A stretch of 64,000 nucleotides of DNA from UBA8958 sp964571695 (lineage in GTDB: Bacteria > Desulfobacterota > Syntrophia > Syntrophales > UBA8958). How positions within the stretch are numbered: position 1 is the stretch's first letter; every line of letters starts with the position of its first letter. The stretch is from assembly GCA_964571695.1 (NCBI GenBank), contig CAZNDG010000001.1, forward strand, positions 124,001 to 188,000, in the 5' to 3' direction. Shown piece by piece: positions 17,479-25,833 of this stretch. The notes under the pieces are model-generated. The model saw only the letters and a program-made list of their open reading frames with translations. It did not search any database and had not been told where the DNA came from. A program made the position numbers and the translations under genes.

Positions 17479-18855
17479 TCATATATCCTCGAGATTATAC
17501 TCATGGAGCTTGTTGCGCATGGTTCGGACACTGATGCCCAGGATTTGCGACGCCTTGGTCCTGTTCCCCTGTACCTTGTTCAAGGTTTCGATGATCAATG
17601 CCTTTTCCACCTCCCGAAGCGTCATGTTTTCCATCTGCGCCGGTGAAATGGCGGCCGGAGCATCCTGTATCGCCGGTATGACCATAGGGAGTTCCGTTTC
17701 ATCGAGGCCGAGATGCTCCGGTTCGATCGTGGTTTCGTCACATATCAATACCGCCCTTTCCATGACGTTCTCCAATTCCCTGACATTTCCCGGCCATGTG
17801 TAGATGCCCATGAGCCGGAGAGCCGCCGGGGAGAGAGACAATCCTGTTTTTTCGGATGCAGCGCCGTATTTCTTGAGAAAATAGCCGGCCAAAATCGGTA
17901 TGTCTTCTTTTCTATCTCTAAGCGGCGGGATCACGACCGGAATGACATTGAGGCGAAAATAAAGATCCTGACGAAATTTTTTCATTTCGATTGCCTTTTT
18001 CAAATCTATATTTGTCGTGGCGATAACGCGAACATCCACGGGAACCGGCTGCTTCCCCCCGACACGGTCCACCTCGCCCTCCTGCAAGACCCGAAGGAGT
18101 TTAGCCTGCAGTTGAATATCCATTTCACTTATTTCATCCAAAAGCAGGGTGCCGCCGTCCGCCATCTCGAATTTACCGATTTTTCTCTGTATGGCGCCGG
18201 TGAACGCCCCTTTCTCATAGCCGAACATTTCACTTTCCAGGAGATTGTTGGGAATGGCCGCGCAGTTGATCGCCACGAAGGGTTTATGTTTCCTGCCGCT
18301 GTTTAGATAGATGTATCTGGCCATAAGTTCCTTGCCGGTTCCGCTTTCACCCTGGATCAGAACGCTGGATTTGCTTTTGGCGACATTTCTCAACATGGCC
18401 AGCATGGAGTGCATACGGTTGTTTTCCGTAATGATTTCCTTGATCGCCGTATGTCCACCCCTTTCGGAGCGGTGCTGTTCAAATTCCTGCTGCATCTGGT
18501 TGGCCAGGACATTTTTAACCGTGAACTCCAGATCGTCCAGGGAAAAGGGCTTCATGAGAAACTCCGCCGCCCCCTCCTTCATGGCCTCCACGGCGGTCTT
18601 TACGGTCCCGTAAGCGGTAATCAGGATTACGGGGGTCTGGGCCGAAATCTTCTTTATCTGCCTCAGTACATCCATACCTCCCACCCTGGGCATGCGCATA
18701 TCGGAGATCACCACGGAAAAGATTTCCTTCTGGAACATCTCCAGAGCCTCCTGTCCGTTTTCCGCCGCGGCCACTTCGTATCCGCAGGATTCGAGCGAAT
18801 CCACCAGGGCCATCCTCATGGCGTCATCGTCATCGACAATAAGAACCCTTTTCAT
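17479..18855 (-). CDS. FlgR-like NtrC-family sigma-54 activator
   Basis: Response regulator that opens sigma-54 promoters (458 residues). The receiver domain (about 1-120) has acidic VDDDD and phosphoacceptor Asp in ISDMRMP. The AAA+ domain (about 140-380) has GESGTGKELMARYI (Walker A) and the sigma-54 contact loop GAFTGA. Walker B lies in GGTLLLDEISEM. The C-terminal Fis-type helix-turn-helix is NRTKASQILGISVRTMRNKL. It overlaps the upstream kinase gene by four bases (ATGA) and sits directly before flgB. By position it corresponds to FlgR/FleR/FlrC regulators of class III flagellar genes. Confidence 0.93.
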   Translation of the reverse strand: MKRVLIVDDDDAMRMALVDSLESCGYEVAAAENGQEALEMFQKEIFSVVISDMRMPRVGGMDVLRQIKKISAQTPVILITAYGTVKTAVEAMKEGAAEFLMKPFSLDDLEFTVKNVLANQMQQEFEQHRSERGGHTAIKEIITENNRMHSMLAMLRNVAKSKSSVLIQGESGTGKELMARYIYLNSGRKHKPFVAINCAAIPNNLLESEMFGYEKGAFTGAIQRKIGKFEMADGGTLLLDEISEMDIQLQAKLLRVLQEGEVDRVGGKQPVPVDVRVIATTNIDLKKAIEMKKFRQDLYFRLNVIPVVIPPLRDRKEDIPILAGYFLKKYGAASEKTGLSLSPAALRLMGIYTWPGNVRELENVMERAVLICDETTIEPEHLGLDETELPMVIPAIQDAPAAISPAQMENMTLREVEKALIIETLNKVQGNRTKASQILGISVRTMRNKLHEYNLEDI

Positions 18856-19640
18856 CTATCCCCCTTTTTCGCGACCGTTTGAGCCGACCGAGCTCGTGTT
18901 TCCAATGATTGTAAGGGAAAGAAAATATCCAGATTTATCGCTCCCCCGCCTTCGGCGCCGAGGGTAAAAAATCCTCCATGCAGATCCATGATGCTCTGCA
19001 GAATCGCGAAGCCGAGGCCAAAGTTCTTCCGGCTGCTGGTCATGAGGATGTCAAAGGGGGTGACTTGATCGTCCGTTCCTTTCTTCATCCAATCGGTTCG
19101 GGAAAATCTAATGACCAATGACCCGCAAGGTCCCTCAGGCAGATCATCCGGCCGTCCGGACGCCATAATCTGAGTCTCGATATGGAGAGAACATCCCCTG
19201 GAAAGCGATTGCAGGGCGTGAAGGATCAGGTTTACGAAGAGATGCTTCAATATTTCCCGGTTGCCGGAAATCAGGGGCTCAGCGTCGGCATAGGCGATCT
19301 TGAAGTAAACCTCGCTGTTGTCGTCGCTTATTTCCTCATGCCCGACGATCTCCCGCAGGAGATCGTGGATGTTGAATTCCTCACGGGATACCCGTGAGTT
19401 TCTCTTGGAGACCATGAATTCCGACATATACCGGTTGATGGTTTTGACGGCCCCGAGGATCTGCTCCAGACGGCGGTGATCGGCATCCCGTCGGCAATCC
19501 TTGAGCATAAGCGAGGCAAACAGCTCTATGCTTCCCAATGGATTGCGAATCCGATGGGCCAGTTCCGTCGTCAATTCATGCGCGATTCTGGCCGTTTCTT
19601 CCCCAATGCCCTCTGCAATTCCGCTTCTATCCGCACCCAT
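18852..19640 (-). CDS. FlgS-like histidine kinase with degenerate ATP-binding motifs
   Basis: A 262-residue cytoplasmic protein paired with the FlgR-like regulator. The dimerisation/phosphoacceptor motif LAHRIRNPLGSIELFASL is intact, with His29. The expected catalytic domain follows (about 120-245), but key motifs are altered. The N box reads FVNLILHALQSL, where the Mg-binding Asn of NxxxNA is His. The G1 box DxGxG is missing (the aligned stretch is SRTDWMKKG). G2 is partly kept as FGLGFAIL. No PAS or membrane segment is present. It may bind ATP poorly, act mainly as a phosphatase or phosphotransfer protein, or use an unusual site. Family membership is clear, activity is not. Confidence 0.85.
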   Translation of the reverse strand: MGADRSGIAEGIGEETARIAHELTTELAHRIRNPLGSIELFASLMLKDCRRDADHRRLEQILGAVKTINRYMSEFMVSKRNSRVSREEFNIHDLLREIVGHEEISDDNSEVYFKIAYADAEPLISGNREILKHLFVNLILHALQSLSRGCSLHIETQIMASGRPDDLPEGPCGSLVIRFSRTDWMKKGTDDQVTPFDILMTSSRKNFGLGFAILQSIMDLHGGFFTLGAEGGGAINLDIFFPLQSLETRARSAQTVAKKGDR

Positions 19641-21787
19641 CAGTATAAATCACCGTATCTTTCCGACCATCTTGATTCCTGGACGGCATAATCGCTCAGT
19701 TTCGTCCAGAAAGGATCCGTACTGCCATCCTTTATTTGCAGAAAACTCCTTTCCGCCGCCGCCGGCTCTTTTGATTCCATATGACGGCGTCCGATCTCGA
19801 AGAGCAACCAGCGACGCCGTATGCCGTCGGTCCCGGCCAGGGATTTCTCGATCATTTCCATCGACGCCCGATGTTTTCCATCTTGTTCGGCTCCCGTCTC
19901 CTGAAACTGAACTTCGGAATAGGCACTGCCGGGGGTTTGAACCATGGACTCCATGATCTTGGCGATTTGGGATTGCCATTGGGCATCCACGGATATTGTC
20001 TTTGCGTAATTCAACACCCGCAGCGTTTCGTCATTCAGAGACATCCTGTGGAGTGAATCCGCAATCTTCAGGAGGGGGCCCGAGTCTTCCCGGTTAAAGG
20101 CAATGCGTCCGAAGGTTCGACAATAAAGGGAGGCAATCGCCACATAATCTCCCTGAGCGTGTAGATCTTCGACCAATTTAATCACCGCGGTTTTCAGTTG
20201 TTGCTTGGCAGCCGTTGAATCCTTGCCGTCGGGATATTTATCCTGCAACAGCAGGTAATTGGCAACGGTATCAAGGTATCGTCCTTTTTTGAATAAGGTC
20301 TCGGACTTGGCAAAACGGATCCTCTCATCCAGATCTTTTTCCGGTCGCTGGGACAGGAGCAGATCATAAGCGGCCAGAGGGTCTTCGTAATAACCCCCTA
20401 CGGCAGGATAGACAGGTAAGCGGAGCCCGGGATTCTTGACCCCCAGGTTCGCTATCTTAAGAATGCTTTCCCGTGCCTCCGGGGAGGCGGCATACCTTTC
20501 CACAACCTCGTTGAATATCTTTATGGCGGTAGGAAATTGCTCCAATTGTTGAAAACAGGAACCAAGAAGATACAGCCCTTTGCCCGCCTTCTCGTCCTGG
20601 GGGTAGAGGCTCAAATAGGTGGAGACGATCCGGACCGCTTCGGCGTATCTCCCCTTGCGATATGTTGCCTCAGCCATTAGATAAAGTGTTTCTTTAGGAA
20701 TATCCGATATATCATTCTTTTCTGAAATGATATTTTCATAAAGCTTCATGGCGTTGTCGAGATCATTCATCTGGACATAGGCATCCGCCAAATGCAGGGC
20801 AGCGGTTTTGCTGTGCACTCCCTGCCTATATTTATCCAAATAAAGCCTGTAATTCTCCGCTGCCTGCTCGTAGCGCTTCACCTCCCCATGCGCCTCCGCC
20901 AATTGGAACAGTGCTTCCTCGGCATGCGCGGATTCCGGATATTGCAACAAGAGCTTCTTCAAGGCGTCAGCCGCCTCGTAGTAGAATTTCAGGGCCCTGT
21001 AACTTCTGGCCAGGTTCATATAAGCCAAATCGTTGCCTTCCCTTTGATCTGGGTAATGCTGGATGATGTATTTATAGTGATCCACAGCGGAAAAGAGAAA
21101 GGGGTTGGCGCCGTTGCGACCGATGGACAGATAACAGTCCGCCACCCTGCGTATGGACTGTTCATAAGCTACCGGATCGGCGGGTATTTGACGCATGACC
21201 TGGCGGAACAGTTCGGCCGCGGCCGGGAAATCACCTGCTTCGTATTTCTTCATGGCCTCGGCAAACAGTGGATTGGAGCTTGACGCCGGAGAAGAATTCA
21301 CGGTTGTGACGCCGGTAACAGTCCCTTTCTCCGCATTAGCCGCGGACGCCTCTTTCTTGGGGATGCTTACGCCAACATTTTGACGTGCCTTTCTTTCATC
21401 ACTAACTGTTTTTGCCCGTCTCTTTTCATCCCCGACCTTTTCCGTCGCTGCCGCGACCTCTTTCATGACGGCCTGCGGATAAGCCTGCCTTATCTTTCCC
21501 AGGGCCACGGCGGCATCCTTTTTATTCTTATGCCTCCCGATCCTGATTGCATATGCCTTCCCGTCCTTCTGAACCCAGAAGCCTTTCACTTCACGCCTTT
21601 CCAAGTCCTTGATCATTTTCTGCACGTTGTCCGTTTCCGTGAGGAAGGCGATCTGAACGGTCCAAATCCTGGCCGGTGCGGAAACGGCCCTTCCAGGCAT
21701 GGCCAGGGCCGGCAGACACACCGTCATGAAAGCCACAAAGATGTTGATGAATATCGATGCTGTCGATTTGTTGATCATTCGTGACAA
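19640..21787 (-). CDS. Exported SPOR/TPR-repeat protein upstream of flgS-flgR
   Basis: A 715-residue protein with an N-terminal signal peptide (about 1-38, ending near AVSA). A SPOR-like domain follows (about 43-110: WTVQIAFLTETDNVQKMIKD, then GKAYAIRIGRHKNKKDAAVA), and a long array of tetratricopeptide repeats fills about 175-700. SPOR domains bind septal, denuded peptidoglycan and TPRs bind proteins, so it is likely periplasmic. Its stop overlaps the kinase start as TGATG, and it is transcribed from a sigma-54 motif upstream, so it forms one unit with the flagellar two-component pair. A link between cell envelope or division state and flagellar gene expression is plausible but inferred. Confidence 0.85.
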   Translation of the reverse strand: MSRMINKSTASIFINIFVAFMTVCLPALAMPGRAVSAPARIWTVQIAFLTETDNVQKMIKDLERREVKGFWVQKDGKAYAIRIGRHKNKKDAAVALGKIRQAYPQAVMKEVAAATEKVGDEKRRAKTVSDERKARQNVGVSIPKKEASAANAEKGTVTGVTTVNSSPASSSNPLFAEAMKKYEAGDFPAAAELFRQVMRQIPADPVAYEQSIRRVADCYLSIGRNGANPFLFSAVDHYKYIIQHYPDQREGNDLAYMNLARSYRALKFYYEAADALKKLLLQYPESAHAEEALFQLAEAHGEVKRYEQAAENYRLYLDKYRQGVHSKTAALHLADAYVQMNDLDNAMKLYENIISEKNDISDIPKETLYLMAEATYRKGRYAEAVRIVSTYLSLYPQDEKAGKGLYLLGSCFQQLEQFPTAIKIFNEVVERYAASPEARESILKIANLGVKNPGLRLPVYPAVGGYYEDPLAAYDLLLSQRPEKDLDERIRFAKSETLFKKGRYLDTVANYLLLQDKYPDGKDSTAAKQQLKTAVIKLVEDLHAQGDYVAIASLYCRTFGRIAFNREDSGPLLKIADSLHRMSLNDETLRVLNYAKTISVDAQWQSQIAKIMESMVQTPGSAYSEVQFQETGAEQDGKHRASMEMIEKSLAGTDGIRRRWLLFEIGRRHMESKEPAAAERSFLQIKDGSTDPFWTKLSDYAVQESRWSERYGDLY

Positions 21788-21835
21788 TCCCTGCTGTGAC
21801 GGCTATGCAACCCTACATCCCTTCACGAGAGATTT

Positions 21836-21851
21836 TGCAATTAACATACCA
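21836..21851 (-). promoter_or_regulatory. Sigma-54 promoter of the SPOR/TPR-flgS-flgR operon
   Basis: The minus-strand sequence TGGTATGTTAATTGCA is a near-consensus -24/-12 element with correct spacing. The start of transcription is predicted near 21825, about 38 bases before the first codon at 21787. The operon encodes a sigma-54 activator, so it could be autoregulated. Confidence 0.82.
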
Positions 21852-21914
21852 CCATCATTCAAATATTCTTTTAAAGCGCCAATTCATGGGAAACCGTGTT
21901 CCGGACGGCATACA

Positions 21915-21930
21915 TGGCGTGTAGTTTGCA
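21915..21930 (+). promoter_or_regulatory. Sigma-54 promoter of the pilZ-motA-motB operon
   Basis: TGGCGTGTAGTTTGCA matches the -24/-12 consensus with ten-base spacing. It is divergent from the sigma-54 motif at 21836-21851, with 63 bases between the two. The predicted transcription start is near 21942, and the PilZ gene begins at 21975. The two promoters could share activator-binding sites. Confidence 0.82.
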
Positions 21931-21974
21931 TCTGTATAGCTCATAATTACATCCGGAAAGGGAAACCGGCACTT

Positions 21975-22520
21975 ATGGATCAACCTGGAGAGCCTTTTGT
22001 CAATCGTCGGGAATACTCCCGGGTCTATGCGTATATCCCCATCGGGTACCGAATTATCCAGCCCGACGAGCACCATTCGTCCCTTCACGCCCGGATATCC
22101 GGAGATACCGCTATTTCGGACTTCAAACTGCTGCCGGAAATGGAAGATTTCCAACTGGGCGAATGGTTCAAGATACTGAATAAAAAACTGGATATGATCA
22201 TCAGACTGCTTACTGTTCAAAGCGAAGGGTTCCAGTTGTTGCCCTTCAAGGCGGTAAACATCAGCGGCAGCGGCATCAGTTTTTCTGTCCACGAATCCTT
22301 CCAGGCCGGTGATATCATTGAATTGAAGATGATCCTCGCCAGCGCCCAGTCTTTCCCCATCTACCTTTATGCCTACGGGGAAGTGAAGAAGGCGGAGAGG
22401 CAAACGAGCGGCAACGTTGTTTCCGCCAAATTCATCAACATGGATGACGCCATCCGTGATGAGATCATCCGTTTCGTTTTCGAGCGGGAACGGGAGATCA
22501 TCAGGGAAAAAAGGAAATAG
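21975..22520 (+). CDS. PilZ-domain protein upstream of motAB
   Basis: A 181-residue soluble protein. c-di-GMP-binding motifs of the PilZ family are present: RxxxR in RREYSR at about 11-16, and NxSxxG in NISGSG near residue 96. They are separated by about 80 residues of mostly helical sequence instead of the usual 20-30, so a helical insertion lies inside the domain, as in the tetrameric PilZ proteins. ATG 21975 has a GGAAAGGGA ribosome site; the frame stays open further upstream but without a start signal. It lies 17 bases before motA in one sigma-54-driven unit, so it may couple c-di-GMP to the stator. Confidence 0.85.
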   Translation: MDQPGEPFVNRREYSRVYAYIPIGYRIIQPDEHHSSLHARISGDTAISDFKLLPEMEDFQLGEWFKILNKKLDMIIRLLTVQSEGFQLLPFKAVNISGSGISFSVHESFQAGDIIELKMILASAQSFPIYLYAYGEVKKAERQTSGNVVSAKFINMDDAIRDEIIRFVFEREREIIREKRK

Positions 22521-22537
22521 TCCCAAAGGTAATGTAA

Positions 22538-23395
22538 ATGCTGGTGATTATCGGTTTCATAATCGTCATTGCCTCGGTCGTCGGCGGCTATCTGATGGAG
22601 CAAGGCAACCTCTCCGTTCTGTTCCAGCCCGCTGAATTGGTGATCATCGGCGGGGCCGCCATCGGTTCCTTCATCATCGCCTCCCCGATGAAAACCGTCA
22701 AGTCGGTCATCCAAGGCATGCTGGGAGTGCTGCGCAGTAAAACCTATGGCAAAGATGATTACCTCGAGGCCATGCTGCTCTTGAACGGCATCTTCTACAA
22801 GATCCGTCAGCAGGGCCTGGTAGCCATCGAATCCGACGTTGATGAACCGGAAAAAAGCGCTCTTTTCAACCGCTTTCCCGGCATATTGAAAAACAACCGG
22901 GCCATGGGACTCATCACCGACACGTTGCGCATGGTCATGACTACCACCATCGCTACCCATGAGTTGGAATCCCTTCTGGAAAGTGAAATTGACACCCATT
23001 TTGAAGAGATGATGACCCCTTCCAAGACCGTAACCTTCATTGCCGACGGTCTGCCGGGCCTTGGTATCGTGGCCGCGGTTCTCGGGGTCGTGTTGACCAT
23101 GGGAAAGATCGGCGCCCCGCCGGAAATCCTGGGCCACAGCATTGGCGCCGCCCTGGTGGGCACCTTTCTCGGGGTGCTGCTTTGCTATGGCTTCGTAGGT
23201 CCCATGGGGAGGCATATGGAACACTCCGTCCAGGAAGAGCTGCAATATCTCAACGTCTTCAAAGTGGCGCTGGTGGCCTTTGTGGGCGGCGCCGCGCCGA
23301 AGGTAGCACTGGAATTCGGACGGCGGGTCATTCCCCACGACAGCAAACCGTTGTTCAGCGAGGTGGAAAACATCCTCAGACAGGCAAAGAAATAG
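22538..23395 (+). CDS. motA: Flagellar motor stator protein MotA
   Basis: Proton-channel A subunit of 285 residues, of the enterobacterial-length MotA class. It has four membrane segments (about 3-20, 33-50, 170-190, 200-222). The family phrases ELVIIGGAAIGSFIIASP, DGLPGLGIVAAVLGVVLTMG and the charged cytoplasmic loop with RQQGLVAIESDVDEPEKS are all present. The stop codon is directly followed by the motB ATG. It is a different subfamily from the PomA-like protein at 4538-5308. Confidence 0.95.
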   Translation: MLVIIGFIIVIASVVGGYLMEQGNLSVLFQPAELVIIGGAAIGSFIIASPMKTVKSVIQGMLGVLRSKTYGKDDYLEAMLLLNGIFYKIRQQGLVAIESDVDEPEKSALFNRFPGILKNNRAMGLITDTLRMVMTTTIATHELESLLESEIDTHFEEMMTPSKTVTFIADGLPGLGIVAAVLGVVLTMGKIGAPPEILGHSIGAALVGTFLGVLLCYGFVGPMGRHMEHSVQEELQYLNVFKVALVAFVGGAAPKVALEFGRRVIPHDSKPLFSEVENILRQAKK

Positions 23396-24220
23396 ATGGA
23401 AGACCGCAATGTAATTATCAGGAAGGTAAAAAAGAGGAGGGTTCACGAGAGCCACGGCGGTTCCTGGAAGGTGGCCTATGCCGACTTCGTCACGGCCATG
23501 ATGGCTTTCTTCCTCCTGTTGTGGCTGATCACCATGGTTTCACCGGAGAAAAGGCTTTCCGTATCCGAATATTTCAAGAATTTCAATATTATAAGGGAAC
23601 AAACCGCGGGATCGAAAGGCCTCATGGACAAACAGCAAGCCTTGATCGGGGAACAGAAGGGGGCGATCAGAACCGGCATGCAGGAGCAGACCGGGAAATC
23701 GAAACAGGACATTGCCGGCAAGCTGAAGCACGCCGTCGATGAAAAGCTCCATAATTACAAGGATCAAATCTACATCGACATCGTCGATGGCGGCGTACGG
23801 ATTCAGGTCGTGGATACGGAAGGGAGCACCATGTTCCCTCTCGGCAGTGCCGAACCGACGGACAAGGCAAAACAGATCATCGGCATCATTGCCGAAAACA
23901 CAAGGGACCTGCCGAATAAAGTGGCGATTGAAGGCCATACCGATGCGGCGCCCTTCCGGGGCTCCCAGACCACCAACTGGGAACTGTCCACCTCCCGGGC
24001 TTCCGCCGCCCGGCGGGAAATGGAAAAGAACGGTACCGATCCGATGCGCATCGCCCGGGTGGTCGGTTATGCGGACCAGGAGCTTTACAATCGCGACAAT
24101 CCGAGGGATCCGAAAAACCGCCGCATCAGTATCACCGTCATTACCAATCCCGGCCAACCGTTGCCGCCGGGGGTGATAACTCCACAGGCGCCGGCGCCCG
24201 CCCCCTCATCCCGGCCATAG
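23396..24220 (+). CDS. motB: Flagellar motor stator protein MotB
   Basis: B subunit of the stator, anchored to peptidoglycan (274 residues). The helix WKVAYADFVTAMMAFFLLLW (about 24-43) contains the ion-carrying Asp. The periplasmic OmpA-like domain (about 145-260) is canonical, with VAIEGHTDAAPFRG, NWELSTSRASAARREME and the end NRRISITVI. A Pro/Ala tail closes the protein. It starts immediately after motA. All key residues are kept, in contrast to the two MotB-like proteins at 3175-4545. Confidence 0.96.
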   Translation: MEDRNVIIRKVKKRRVHESHGGSWKVAYADFVTAMMAFFLLLWLITMVSPEKRLSVSEYFKNFNIIREQTAGSKGLMDKQQALIGEQKGAIRTGMQEQTGKSKQDIAGKLKHAVDEKLHNYKDQIYIDIVDGGVRIQVVDTEGSTMFPLGSAEPTDKAKQIIGIIAENTRDLPNKVAIEGHTDAAPFRGSQTTNWELSTSRASAARREMEKNGTDPMRIARVVGYADQELYNRDNPRDPKNRRISITVITNPGQPLPPGVITPQAPAPAPSSRP

Positions 24221-24433
24221 GAAATCCATTATATGTGGTAAGGAATTACCCCGAAGCGAGCGCAACATGGCAACTACCGTTTGATTGCTCATCTCGGAGC
24301 GAGCGGTGGGGGATAATTAGAAGAGAGAGGAGAAAAGGGTCGCGATCGTCCGCCGGTTACATGATCATGACTTAATATGTCCCTTTGCTTTTTTGCTTTT
24401 GATCGCGGTTTTTGCTGGTCTTCCTTCCCGTCC
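24221..24433. other. Convergent intergenic region after motB and cheX
   Basis: These 213 bases separate two convergent operons. Short inverted repeats are present: GGTAA-GGAA-TTACC just after motB, and CGCGATC (24341) with GATCGCG (24401). Neither has the stem-plus-T-run of a clear terminator. No coding sequence was recognised. Confidence 0.4.
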
Positions 24434-24901
24434 CTATTCCTTGCGGCTCAGGCAGACGTCCACTACGAACGACCCGGAATCCGTATCGAAGGGGATGATG
24501 ATGCTCGGACCTCCCATGACGTGAAGGATGGAATGGTTCCGCCCCGAAACGACCGTCGGGATGGCGGCGGTGATGCTGTAACCGGAGGCTTCCATTTTTT
24601 TCCTGGCTACACCGGATACCATGTTGGTAAGCTCGCCGACCGCGTCCTTGATATCGCCGTTCATGTCGGTAATGGTTTCTCCCAGCATGTTTGCGACGAT
24701 CTTCAGGATGGCCCCCTCACTGAAGCTCAGTGCCAGGGAACCCCGGGCGTCCCCCGTCAGGCCGATTATCCCGGAAATATCGCCCTTGGCGGCGTTGTCA
24801 TTTTTCAGATAAGGCTTGCCCGGCAGCGGCTCCACGAAAGCCATCGTTTTGAGCACCTCCACCGTCGCCTCCAGGAAAGGGTTGATAAATGCTACGTTCA
24901 T
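24434..24901 (-). CDS. cheX: CheX chemotaxis phosphatase
   Basis: CheX-family protein that dephosphorylates CheY-P (155 residues). The helix with the catalytic E-x-x-N pair is seen in GELTNMVSGVARKKME (about 90-105), and the beta strands SGIIGLTGDARGSLALSFS are typical. GAGG precedes the ATG. It is the last gene of a cheD-HDOD-cheX-like-cheY-cheX run. A close paralogue with a C-terminal extension lies at 41350-42264. Confidence 0.92.
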   Translation of the reverse strand: MNVAFINPFLEATVEVLKTMAFVEPLPGKPYLKNDNAAKGDISGIIGLTGDARGSLALSFSEGAILKIVANMLGETITDMNGDIKDAVGELTNMVSGVARKKMEASGYSITAAIPTVVSGRNHSILHVMGGPSIIIPFDTDSGSFVVDVCLSRKE

Positions 24902-24931
24902 TATTTTTACCTCGCGTCCTTATTGTATTCG

Positions 24932-25312
24932 TCAATCCGCTCCAAGTATCTTTACGATCTTTTCATTCAACGTCTCGGCGGTAAAGGGTTTCACGATATA
25001 ATTACTTACACCCGCCTTGACGGCCGCAATCACGTTTTCCTGCAACGCCTCCGCCGTCACCATGAGAAAAGGCGTCTTGGCCAGATCCGCATCGGCCCGC
25101 ACCGCCTTGAGGAGCTCCAGGCCGGTCATGTTCGGCATATTCCAGTCCGCGATCACAAAGTCTATTTGCTGCGATTTTAGCACCCGCAAACCGATCGATC
25201 CATCCTCGGCCTCGACAATATTCTCGAATCCGATCTGTTTCAAAATGTTTCTGATCACCTTGCGCATGGTGGCAAAATCGTCGACAACCAGTATCTTGAT
25301 ATTCTTGTCCAT
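24932..25312 (-). CDS. cheY: Chemotaxis response regulator CheY
   Basis: Single-domain receiver that carries the signal to FliM/FliN (126 residues). It has acidic VVDDF, phosphoacceptor Asp in FVIADWNMPNMTG, Thr in LMVTAEA, Tyr at the switch position in SNYIVKPF, and Lys in VKPF. ADWNMP is the hallmark of flagellar CheY. The ATG at 25312 has GGAGG four bases before it and shares one base with the stop of the preceding gene (TGATG). Confidence 0.95.
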   Translation of the reverse strand: MDKNIKILVVDDFATMRKVIRNILKQIGFENIVEAEDGSIGLRVLKSQQIDFVIADWNMPNMTGLELLKAVRADADLAKTPFLMVTAEALQENVIAAVKAGVSNYIVKPFTAETLNEKIVKILGAD

Positions 25313-25788
25313 CAATCCTCCCGAGTAAATTGCTCATCGTTCATCATCAAGACCGCCTCAAAATATCCACCGCCGTCCCCATCGAAAGCCACATAGACCA
25401 CACCCTCTCCCGTACCGCCAGCCGCGGTGCCTGCCGCGGGCTCACCATAAATAGGCAGGCCCATTTTGAAAAGGCGGTCGGGATTGTATTTCTGGAGAAA
25501 ATCTCCACAAATCATGTTCAAACATTCCTTGAGGCAATCCTGTCGGATCGGCTCCGTAACCTCTTCACGATCGAGATTCAGGGAATTGGCGATCATCTGT
25601 TGCGCCAGGCCTTCAGAAAAAAAAACGACTATATTGCCTGTTGCCGGTCCCGAAAAAGATATGTTCAAAACCCTTTCGCGCCGTTCCGGCAAATGTCTTT
25701 CTCTTCCTTCGAGGAAAACATAATACATCTTTTCAAAGACCTCATAGACCGCGTTGTTGAATATCTTCCTTAGCTCCTGTATGTTCAT
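25312..25788 (-). CDS. CheX/CheC-like chemotaxis protein
   Basis: A protein of about 158 residues related to CheX. The putative phosphatase helix is KECLNMICGDFLQKY, which keeps the E-x-x-N pair. Strands such as NISFSGPATGNIVVFFSE align with the CheX fold, and a Gly-rich loop follows (AAGTAAGGTGEG). It lies immediately before cheY, so CheY is its likely substrate. I prefer ATG 25788, after a G-rich ribosome site, over 25800. It is more divergent than the other two CheX proteins here. Confidence 0.78.
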   Translation of the reverse strand: MNIQELRKIFNNAVYEVFEKMYYVFLEGRERHLPERRERVLNISFSGPATGNIVVFFSEGLAQQMIANSLNLDREEVTEPIRQDCLKECLNMICGDFLQKYNPDRLFKMGLPIYGEPAAGTAAGGTGEGVVYVAFDGDGGGYFEAVLMMNDEQFTRED

Positions 25789-25833
25789 CGCCCCCCCCAT
25801 AAATGTCTCGATCGCTTTTTCCCGCCACCCTGG

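Noticed and set aside
24341..24407. CGCGATC / GATCGCG inverted repeat between motB and cheX
   Set aside because: Seven bases separated by over 50; likely chance and not a terminator.
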